DNA from: Planctomycetota bacterium
GTDB lineage: Bacteria; Planctomycetota; Phycisphaerae; Phycisphaerales; UBA1924
DNA length: 19,327 bases
NCBI GenBank assembly: GCA_023432465.1
Contig: JAEYUO010000033.1
Coordinates: 1-19,327 of the forward strand
Direction: 5' to 3'
Made by a program: the position numbers and the translations under genes
The notes under the pieces: model-generated
Databases searched by the model: none
Seen by the model: the letters and a program-made list of their open reading frames with translations, nothing else
What the model was told of the DNA's origin: nothing
Part shown: piece by piece, positions 13,816 through 19,327 of the stretch
Position numbering within the stretch: position 1 is the first letter of the stretch
Layout of the letters: each line of letters starts with the position of its first letter

Positions 13816-14040
13816 ATGGAACTCGTTCACACGCTCGCGCAGCAGTTCTCACTCACCTCCGGCTACGGAGGCATCATCGGGCTCATCATCCTGATCTTGA
13901 ACATCATCGCCATTGTCAGCGTGTTGATGGGCGGAGGTTCCGTCCTCCACAAGCTGCTCTGGATCCTGCTCATCCTCATCCTGCCCGTCATCGGCATGAT
14001 CCTCTACTTCCTGATCGGGCGCAGCTCCAAGGACCTCTGA
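13816..14040 (+). CDS. PLDc_N-like small membrane protein (second copy)
   Basis: A 74-residue protein with two membrane helices (about 19-38 GGIIGLIILILNIIAIVSVL and 47-68) and the PLDc_N-type HKLLW...LPVIGMILYFLIG pattern. It ends RSSKDL. The HK-x-x-W, LP and LY positions match the first copy at 12777-13037, so the two are paralogues or members of one small family. The start is supported by AAGGAG at 13802-13807, eight bases upstream. It follows the entericidin-like gene by 24 bases and ends in a terminator, forming a two-gene envelope unit. Role unknown; a stress-responsive membrane factor is a guess from the neighbour. Confidence 0.86.
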   Translation: MELVHTLAQQFSLTSGYGGIIGLIILILNIIAIVSVLMGGGSVLHKLLWILLILILPVIGMILYFLIGRSSKDL

Positions 14041-14081
14041 TCCACCGAGCGCTCCGACCCGAAGCTCTGCCGACCACCCAT

Positions 14082-14110
14082 CCGCACGGCCCCCCGGCGT
14101 GCGGTTTTTT
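14082..14110 (+). terminator. Rho-independent terminator of the entericidin/PLDc_N unit
   Basis: CCGCACG (14082-14088) and CGTGCGG (14098-14104) form a 7-bp stem with a 9-base C/G loop, followed by TTTTTT at 14105-14110. It is 41 bases after the stop. Confidence 0.9.
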
Positions 14111-14233
14111 GTTGCGCCACCACGCCACCTGAAGGATCCCCGCCCCTCGCGCATCTTTCATAGAGGCACCTCGCCTTTCCGGCGCCCACATCTCGCATTT
14201 CCGCGTTGCAGCTTCAGTTCCTGCCTTCATCAG

Positions 14234-14263
14234 ATCTGCGTCCATCCGCGTTCATCCGCGGCC
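14234..14263 (+). repeat. Three-unit 10-bp repeat ending GGCC, second array
   Basis: ATCTGCGTCC, ATCCGCGTTC and ATCCGCGGCC are contiguous. The terminal GGCC matches the arrays at 9770 and 14294. Confidence 0.8.
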
Positions 14264-14293
14264 AAATCTCTTCCGCATTTGCAGCCTCTCCCC

Positions 14294-14323
14294 ATCCGTC
14301 TTCATCCGTGCCCATCCGTGGCC
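14294..14323 (+). repeat. Three-unit 10-bp repeat ending GGCC, third array
   Basis: ATCCGTCTTC, ATCCGTGCCC and ATCCGTGGCC are contiguous, exactly 60 bases after the start of the previous array. The ATCCGTG form differs from the ATCCGCG form of the second array. Confidence 0.8.
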
Positions 14324-14357
14324 TGCGTTTCTCCGCGGCTCATCCCCCGCCACACCC

Positions 14358-15128
14358 ATGCCCACCCGCACCCAGCTCATCTCCGCCCTCCGCGCCGCCC
14401 TCGAACCCCTCGATTCCTGCCGCGCCCTCTGGCTCGGCGGGTCCGATGCCAACAACCGCACCGATGCCCTCTCCGACATCGACATCCAGGCCCTCATCCG
14501 CGACGATGCCATCGAGCCAACCTTCGCCGCCGCCGAACGCGCCCTCACCGCCCTCTCCCCAATTGCCCGTCGCTACCGAGTCCCCGAGCCCAGTTGGCAC
14601 GGCAACTCGCAGACCTTCTACGCCCTGCGCGACTGCCCGCCCGAACTCATGATCGACTTCACCCTCCTCAAGCTCTCCTCCCCTCCAGCCAATCGCTTCC
14701 TCGAGCCCGAGCGTCACGGCCGCGGCATCATCCTCTTCGACAAGGACGCTCTCCTCACGCCCATCCCCCTCGATCGCCCCGCCCACGAGGCCAAGGTCCG
14801 CGCCAAGCTCGCTGACCTCCGCGACCGCTTCCCCCTCCTCGCGCCCCTTGCCATCAAGTCCTGCCGCCGCGGCAACGCCCCCGAGGCCGCCTCGATGTAC
14901 CACAACCTCGTCCTCCGAGGCCTGGTCGATCTCCTCCGCATCATCCACTGCCCCGACCGCTTCGACTTCGGCCTCCGCTACATCCGCGATGACCTCCCGC
15001 CCGATGCCGCCGCGGCCGTCGAACGCCTATCCCTCCCCGGTTCGTTGGAGCAGGTCGCGGACTTCACACGCCAGGCCATCGATCTCTTCGAGCGTTCCCT
15101 CCCCGATGCCGACAAGCGGTGGCCCTGA
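14358..15128 (+). CDS. Nucleotidyltransferase-fold protein
   Basis: A 256-residue protein with a complete polymerase-beta-type nucleotidyltransferase core: the GGSDA motif (27-31), the catalytic pair D40 and D42 in LSDIDIQ, and the third acid D100 in LMIDFTLLK. The helical C-terminal half (about 140-250; RAKLADLRDRFPLLAPLAIKS, AASMYHNLVLRGLVDLLRII, LEQVADFTRQAIDLFERSL) resembles the KNTase-C/HEPN-like helical domains of aminoglycoside and related nucleotidyltransferases. It probably transfers an AMP or another nucleotide to an unknown small molecule or protein; a resistance function is not supported. No antitoxin-like partner lies beside it. The ATG at 14358 follows the decamer arrays without a Shine-Dalgarno. 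The stop is 89 bases before mrdA. Confidence 0.8.
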   Translation: MPTRTQLISALRAALEPLDSCRALWLGGSDANNRTDALSDIDIQALIRDDAIEPTFAAAERALTALSPIARRYRVPEPSWHGNSQTFYALRDCPPELMIDFTLLKLSSPPANRFLEPERHGRGIILFDKDALLTPIPLDRPAHEAKVRAKLADLRDRFPLLAPLAIKSCRRGNAPEAASMYHNLVLRGLVDLLRIIHCPDRFDFGLRYIRDDLPPDAAAAVERLSLPGSLEQVADFTRQAIDLFERSLPDADKRWP

Positions 15129-15205
15129 ACGGCCGATAAGGCTCATGTCCTGAGACAGCCGCGCTATGGTTGCGCACCTGTTCTCACCGCCCCCGGACCA
15201 AGGAT

Positions 15206-15209
15206 GGAG
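15206..15209 (+). promoter_or_regulatory. Ribosome binding site supporting the GTG start of mrdA
   Basis: GGAG lies eight bases before GTG 15218. It favours this start over the upstream TTG 15170 and the downstream ATG 15245. Confidence 0.55.
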
Positions 15210-15217
15210 CCGGCCCC

Positions 15218-17575
15218 GTGCGCATCAACAAACTCATCCCGAGCATGTACCAGCGCCGCCTCCTCCTCCTGGGCGCGATCTTCTGCCTCATCATGCTCGC
15301 ACCCATCGCACGCGTCGCCCAGCTCTCCATCGCCAAGGGCGATGACTACCGCGAGAAGGCCGAGAAGAAGCTCGTCACCGAAAGCTGGCTCCCCACGACC
15401 CGCGGCCGGATCATCGACCGAAACGGCCGCGTCCTCGCTTTCGACCGCGCCACCTTCGACATCGCCTTCGACTACTCCGTCATCCGCGGCGACTGGATGT
15501 ACAAGCAGGCCGCGCGACAGGCCCGCCGCCTCTACCGCGACGAGTGGCCCAGCCTCAGCCCCGAGGAACGCGACCAGCGCATCGAGTCCTGCAAGCCCCC
15601 GTTCCGCGACCGCGTCAACGCCATGTGGGATCGCACCTGCCAGATCGCCGGCATCTCCCGCGCCGATCTCGATGCCCAGCTCATCGAAGTCCGCAAGCAG
15701 GTCGATCTCCTCGCCACCACCGTCACCGAACGCAAACGCCAGCGTGCCTCCGAACTCGCCGCCAAGGCCGCCCGCGGCGCAGAGCAGGTCGAAGAGATCG
15801 AGACCGCCGAGGTCCGCCGACCCATCCGCGAAGAGACCATCCCCCAGGTCGTCCTCCGCAGCGTCTCAGAGTCCGTCGGCTTCGCCTTCAAGCGCATCGC
15901 CGAGGAAGATGCCAAGGCCGTCGCCGCCGGCGAGATGCCCACCTTCCCCGGCCTCCGTGTCCTCGATTCCGGCCGCCGCGAATACCCGCTGGAATCGATC
16001 CAGGTCCATCTCGACCGCACCGTCTTCCCGCCTCCCCTCCGCAGCGACACACCCGCGACCGTCACCGTCACCGGTGCCGACACCCACATCGTCGGCTGGC
16101 TCCGCGATCAGGTCCAGGCCCAGCACATCGAGGCCCGCACCGCGCGCCGCGAAGCCCGCGGCGAAACCGGCCCCGACCGCGGCGCATACTTCCCCGGCGA
16201 TTCCGTCGGCGAGTGGGGAGCAGAAACCGGCGCGGAAGATTCCCTCCGCGGCCTCCGCGGCCTGCTCACCCGCCACCTCGACACCGGCGAGGTCGAGACT
16301 CTCCCCGCCGATCCCGGCGGAGATGTCCAGCTCACCATCGACATCAGCCTCCAGGCCCGCCTCCACGCCCTCTTCAATCCCAACCTTGGCCTCACCGTCG
16401 TCCAGCCCTGGCACAAGCCCGCCCCCCGCCCCGATGCCCCCGCCCCGCAATACGCCGAGCTCCCCATCGGCACGCCCCTCAACGGCGCGATCGTCGTGAT
16501 CGATGTCGCCACCGGCGACATCCTCTCCCTCGTCTCTCACCCCACCTTCGATCGCTCAACCCTCGCCAACAACTCCGCCGCCATCTGGAAGGACGAACTC
16601 AACCAGCCCTTCCTCAACCGCGCCATCACCAAGTCCTACCAGCCCGGCTCCATCGTCAAGCCCCTCATCCTCGCCGGCGCGGCCACCATGGCCAAGGTCG
16701 GCACCACCGAACAGATCGAGTGCACCGGCCACTTCTTCGCCGACAAGCCGCTCCTCTACCGCTGCTGGATCTACAAGCAGTTCAGCAGCACCCACGGCCC
16801 CCTCGACGGCGCGGAAGCCATCCAACATTCCTGCAACATCTACTTCTTCGAACTCGGCCGCCGCCTCACGCCCCGCGGCATCAGCGAGTGGTACCACCGC
16901 TTCGGCATCGGCCTGCCGCGCAGCGATTCCTGGCACCTGGGCATCGGCAAGGACACCGACGAGTTCCCCGGAATCGTCAAGGACCCAGCCCGCGCAACCC
17001 TCGATGAGGCCATCCTCATGGGCATCGGCCAGGGCCCCATCGCCTGGACACCCCTCCACGCCGCCGATGCCTACGCCACCCTCGCCCGCAGCGCAACCGG
17101 TGGAAGCGGGGGCGGCCGCATCGTCCCCCGCATCCGCGCCGATCTCCCGCCCCGCCGCCAGGACCTCGCCCTCGACCGCTCCGCCGTCGAGCTCGCGCTC
17201 CAGGGCCTCCGCTGGTCCGCGGAGAAAGAAGGCGGAACCACCCACCGCATCACCTACTCCATGCCCGACGGCACACGCCTCTCCGAACGCATCTTCAACA
17301 TCCCCGGCATCACCGTCTGGGCCAAGTCCGGCACCGCCGATGTCGCTCCCTTCAAGGCCGACTTCAACGACGACGGACAGTCTCAGGACTTCGATGGCGA
17401 CCACGCATGGTGCGTCTTCCTCTGCGGCGACAAAGAAACCCCGCGCTACGCCGTCTCCGTCGTCATCGATCACGGCGGCTCCGGCGGCCGCGTTGCAGGC
17501 CCCGTCGCCAACCAGGTCATCCACGCCCTCATCGCCGAGGGCTACCTCCCCAAGCTCGAACCCGATCCCAACTGA
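15218..17575 (+). CDS. mrdA: Penicillin-binding protein 2 (elongation transpeptidase)
   Basis: A class B penicillin-binding protein that cross-links peptidoglycan during cell elongation; 785 residues, longer than the usual 600-650. From the GTG start: a cytoplasmic tail, a membrane helix (about 14-32, RLLLLGAIFCLIMLAPIAR), the dimerisation-domain motif TTRGRIIDRNGRVLAFDR, and a long charged, partly coiled-coil region (about 100-370) with Arg/Ala-rich helices, which accounts for the extra length. The transpeptidase domain (about 410-770) has S478 in PGSIVKPL (SxxK), S538 in SCNIYFFELG (SxN) and K703 in WAKSGTADV (KSG), all intact. rodA starts 48 bases downstream, the classic elongasome pair. 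The insert ATGGSGGG at about 628-635 is glycine-rich and its DNA resembles the AGCCCGTGGAAGC repeat. ATG 15245 is the alternative start. Confidence 0.93.
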   Translation: MRINKLIPSMYQRRLLLLGAIFCLIMLAPIARVAQLSIAKGDDYREKAEKKLVTESWLPTTRGRIIDRNGRVLAFDRATFDIAFDYSVIRGDWMYKQAARQARRLYRDEWPSLSPEERDQRIESCKPPFRDRVNAMWDRTCQIAGISRADLDAQLIEVRKQVDLLATTVTERKRQRASELAAKAARGAEQVEEIETAEVRRPIREETIPQVVLRSVSESVGFAFKRIAEEDAKAVAAGEMPTFPGLRVLDSGRREYPLESIQVHLDRTVFPPPLRSDTPATVTVTGADTHIVGWLRDQVQAQHIEARTARREARGETGPDRGAYFPGDSVGEWGAETGAEDSLRGLRGLLTRHLDTGEVETLPADPGGDVQLTIDISLQARLHALFNPNLGLTVVQPWHKPAPRPDAPAPQYAELPIGTPLNGAIVVIDVATGDILSLVSHPTFDRSTLANNSAAIWKDELNQPFLNRAITKSYQPGSIVKPLILAGAATMAKVGTTEQIECTGHFFADKPLLYRCWIYKQFSSTHGPLDGAEAIQHSCNIYFFELGRRLTPRGISEWYHRFGIGLPRSDSWHLGIGKDTDEFPGIVKDPARATLDEAILMGIGQGPIAWTPLHAADAYATLARSATGGSGGGRIVPRIRADLPPRRQDLALDRSAVELALQGLRWSAEKEGGTTHRITYSMPDGTRLSERIFNIPGITVWAKSGTADVAPFKADFNDDGQSQDFDGDHAWCVFLCGDKETPRYAVSVVIDHGGSGGRVAGPVANQVIHALIAEGYLPKLEPDPN

Positions 17576-17623
17576 TCCCTCCGCCCCCGAGTCCCTCGAT
17601 CCCTTCCTCCCTTATCCCTTCCC

Positions 17624-18901
17624 TTGCACTTCCTCCGCTTCATCCTCGGCCCCGACCTCCGCCTCCGCAATGCCGGCTGGCTCTGCATCGCCGCGGCCCT
17701 GTTGATCTCCCTCCTCAGCGTCTACCTCATCGATGTCGCCATGTTCCTCGCCCCGCCCGAGGGCCGCCTGCCCGTCCACCTCTCCGGACAATCCGCCAAG
17801 CAGCTCGTCTTCCTGTTCATCGGCCTCCTCGCCGCGACCGTCATCTCCCTCCCGCACTACCGCTTCGTCCGCTTCTTCGCATGGCCGCTCATGTGGGTCA
17901 TGGTCGGCTTCCTCATCTTCCTCCTCCTGCCCTTCGTCCCCAGCTCCATCGTCGCCCCGCGCAACGGCGCACGCGCCTGGATCAACTTCGGCTTCACCGA
18001 CTTCCAGCCCGCCGAGATCGCCAAGATCGCCTTCGTCCTCGTCGTCGCAGACTACCTCCGCTTCCGCCAGAACCACCGCACACTCCTGGGCCTCATCCCT
18101 CCCGGCCTCATCGCCGCCATCCCCATCGGCCTCATCATGCTCCAGCCCGATCTGGGCACCGCCATGCTCTTCGTCCCCGCGCTCTTTGCCATGCTCCTGG
18201 CCGCGGGCGCACGGATCCAGCACCTCGCGGCCGTCGTGCTCATCGCCATCCTCGCCGCCCCCGTCGCCTACCCGCTTCTCAAGCCCCACCAGAAGGCCCG
18301 CATCGTCGGCATGATCAACATGATGGGCGACCCCACCAAGGGCGCGGACGACATCAACTACCAGTCCCTCACCGCCCAGACCCTCGCCGGCGCGGGCCAG
18401 CTCGCCGGCGTCCCCGATGCCCGCGCCCGCGTGCTCATCCGCTACAACCGCCTCCCCGAACGCCACAACGACATGATCCTCGCCGTGCTCATGACCCGCT
18501 TCGGCATGCTCGGCGCGCTCGCCCTGCTCTTCCTCTACGCCGTCTGGTTCGCCGGGGCCTACCTCTCCGCGGCCCTCTGCAAGGACGCTTTTGCACGCCT
18601 TGCCGTCGTCGGCTGCTGCGCCATCATGGGCACCCAGATCTTCATCAACATGGCCATGACCCTGGGCATCCTGCCCATCATCGGCATCACCCTCCCGTTT
18701 GTGTCTTACGGCGGCTCATCCATGCTCACCGTCTGGATCATGACCGGCCTGGTCATGAACATCGCCATGCGCCCCCAGGTCCGCCTGGCGCGGCCGACAT
18801 TCGAGTTCGATTCGCGCCCCTACGACCCCGTCGCCCAGCACACACCCCAGCGCATCGCGCCGTTAGTGGGGGCCGGCGGCTCTAGCCGACGCACGGGCTG
18901 A
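17624..18901 (+). CDS. rodA: RodA, SEDS-family peptidoglycan glycosyltransferase
   Basis: The membrane glycosyltransferase that polymerises lipid II into glycan strands together with PBP2; 425 residues and about ten membrane helices. SEDS signatures visible: RNGARAWINFGFTDFQPAEIAKIAFVLVVADYLR (116-149), MLQPDLGTAM, the loop RYNRLPERHNDMILAVLMTRFGMLGAL, and FVSYGGSSMLTVWIMTGLVMNIAMR near the C-terminus. The TTG start at 17624 (HFLRFILGPDLRLRNAGWL follows) is the only plausible one, because the next ATG is inside the protein. There is no Shine-Dalgarno; the 48-base gap from mrdA is almost purely C/T. Oddity: the last residues (LVGAGGSSRRTG) are encoded by GTTAGTGGGGGCCGGCGGC-type repeat DNA, so the gene seems to read into an intergenic element. 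Confidence 0.93.
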   Translation: MHFLRFILGPDLRLRNAGWLCIAAALLISLLSVYLIDVAMFLAPPEGRLPVHLSGQSAKQLVFLFIGLLAATVISLPHYRFVRFFAWPLMWVMVGFLIFLLLPFVPSSIVAPRNGARAWINFGFTDFQPAEIAKIAFVLVVADYLRFRQNHRTLLGLIPPGLIAAIPIGLIMLQPDLGTAMLFVPALFAMLLAAGARIQHLAAVVLIAILAAPVAYPLLKPHQKARIVGMINMMGDPTKGADDINYQSLTAQTLAGAGQLAGVPDARARVLIRYNRLPERHNDMILAVLMTRFGMLGALALLFLYAVWFAGAYLSAALCKDAFARLAVVGCCAIMGTQIFINMAMTLGILPIIGITLPFVSYGGSSMLTVWIMTGLVMNIAMRPQVRLARPTFEFDSRPYDPVAQHTPQRIAPLVGAGGSSRRTG

Positions 18902-18917
18902 GGCTGTCTTTCCGTAC

Positions 18918-18936
18918 CACGGGCATCCTGCCCGTG
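18918..18936. repeat. CACGGGCA hairpin repeat, copy 2
   Basis: CACGGGCA-TCC-TGCCCGTG has an 8-bp stem, identical in core to 11167-11187. It sits 17 bases after the rodA stop. It could act as a transcript-end structure, but no T-tract follows. Confidence 0.85.
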
Positions 18937-19027
18937 ATTCTCCCGGTCCTTCGGCCTAGCAGCGAGGAGGCAAAGGCGTGGGGGCTCGCGGGGTCCATGT
19001 CTTCCATCCAGAAGACCGGATCGTGCT

Positions 19028-19146
19028 CTTCGCCCCGGCGGGGCGATGGGTTGTAGCCGCGGGCAAGCACGTCGCCAAAGGCGACAGGCGCAGCCCGTGG
19101 AAGCCTGCATCATCACGCTCCTCCCGCCCCGGCGGGGCGGCGGAAG
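19028..19146. repeat. Composite stem-loop element, copy C
   Basis: The outer stem CCGCGGGC (19057-19064) pairs with GCCCGTGG (19093-19100) through one G-T wobble. The inner stem is GTCGCC-AAA-GGCGAC (19071-19085), different in sequence from the other copies but perfectly paired. CGCCCCGGCGGGGCG hairpins flank both sides. Confidence 0.85.
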
Positions 19147-19233
19147 TACCCGCCGCATCCTCGCGATCTCATATCCCGCCTCCGCTCCCCGCGGCCTCGC
19201 GCTCATTCCTCATTCCTTCTATCATCCCTCCTC

Positions 19234-19327
19234 ATGTTCCTCCCCGCACTCCTCTCCGCCGTGTTGTTGTCGCTCGCCCCCGTGCCGCCCGCCCCTCCTC
19301 TCGCCCCGCCCGCTGACGACACACCCC
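19234..19327 (+). CDS. Probable secreted protein, N-terminal fragment
   Basis: The frame from ATG 19234 is open to the right edge (31 codons). It begins MFLPALLSAVLLSLAPVPP, a hydrophobic segment, then Pro/Ala-rich residues and DD, which fits a signal peptide with a short basic-free N-terminus. There is no Shine-Dalgarno; the leader is C/T-rich like several other plus-strand genes here. Too little is present to name a family. It could also be a chance open frame. Confidence 0.45.
   Translation, partial: MFLPALLSAVLLSLAPVPPAPPLAPPADDTP

Larger units (their letters stand above)
14041..14357. other. 317-bp intergenic region with terminator and decamer arrays
   Basis: Besides the terminator at its left end, the stretch is C/T-rich and dominated by two 10-bp repeat arrays (14234-14263 and 14294-14323). 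No gene is seen. The nucleotidyltransferase start follows with no visible ribosome site. Confidence 0.65.
18902..19233. repeat. 332-bp intergenic repeat island after rodA
   Basis: It contains the CACGGGCA hairpin (18918-18936), the hairpin GTCTTC-CATCCA-GAAGAC (18999-19016) and composite element C (19028-19146). The final 85 bases are C/T-rich and precede the right-edge gene. No gene is seen inside. Confidence 0.7.

Noticed and set aside
14358..15128. Toxin-antitoxin (MNT/HEPN-type) pair
   Set aside because: Only one gene is present; no adjacent HEPN or antitoxin gene was found and the protein is larger than MNT antitoxins.

Overview
The window is a GC-rich chromosomal segment that most resembles a Planctomycetota genome, probably of the Phycisphaerae type. 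The evidence is a secreted protein ending in a PEP-CTERM-like sorting tail (PAPGT, hydrophobic stretch, RRRRD), an LL-diaminopimelate aminotransferase, several Cys-anchored lipoproteins, many genes without a Shine-Dalgarno, and intergenic space filled with GCAGCCCGTGGAAGC-type stem-loop repeats and ATCCGCGTTC decamers. This placement is an inference. No rRNA, tRNA, CRISPR array or transposase gene was seen.

Layout. Positions 1-3755 are all on the minus strand: a DUF2752 membrane protein, two related lipoproteins, then hutG and hutI (histidine degradation; hutI runs off the left edge). Positions 3862-9491 are all on the plus strand: a small membrane protein, a DapL-like aminotransferase, a DUF2726 protein, a PEP-CTERM secreted protein with a strong terminator, and a Y-family DNA polymerase. 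A 444-bp repeat island with a long inverted repeat follows. Next is a minus-strand lipoprotein asparaginase (Ntn hydrolase), a 571-bp repeat island, an M28 peptidase and a small PLDc_N-like membrane protein. After a second, 610-bp repeat island come an entericidin-like micro-lipoprotein (TTG start) and a second PLDc_N-like protein with a terminator. A nucleotidyltransferase and the cell-elongation pair mrdA (PBP2) and rodA follow, then another repeat island and the start of a secreted protein at the right edge.

Functionally, the DapL-like enzyme (diaminopimelate supply) and PBP2-RodA (peptidoglycan polymerisation and cross-linking) both fit a peptidoglycan-walled cell. HutG-HutI form a translationally coupled end of the histidine pathway. 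The entericidin/PLDc_N genes look like a small envelope module.

The most interesting material is repeat biology. (i) Composite stem-loop elements occur in four copies, with compensatory changes that preserve pairing. (ii) Three 30-bp palindromic units sit in frame in the asparaginase gene and end one residue before its predicted autocleavage threonine. (iii) 10-bp-period arrays are arranged as a long inverted repeat. (iv) An identical in-frame 12-mer encoding SGGA occurs in two unrelated enzymes. The plus strand appears C-rich whichever way a gene points, suggesting replication-strand skew.
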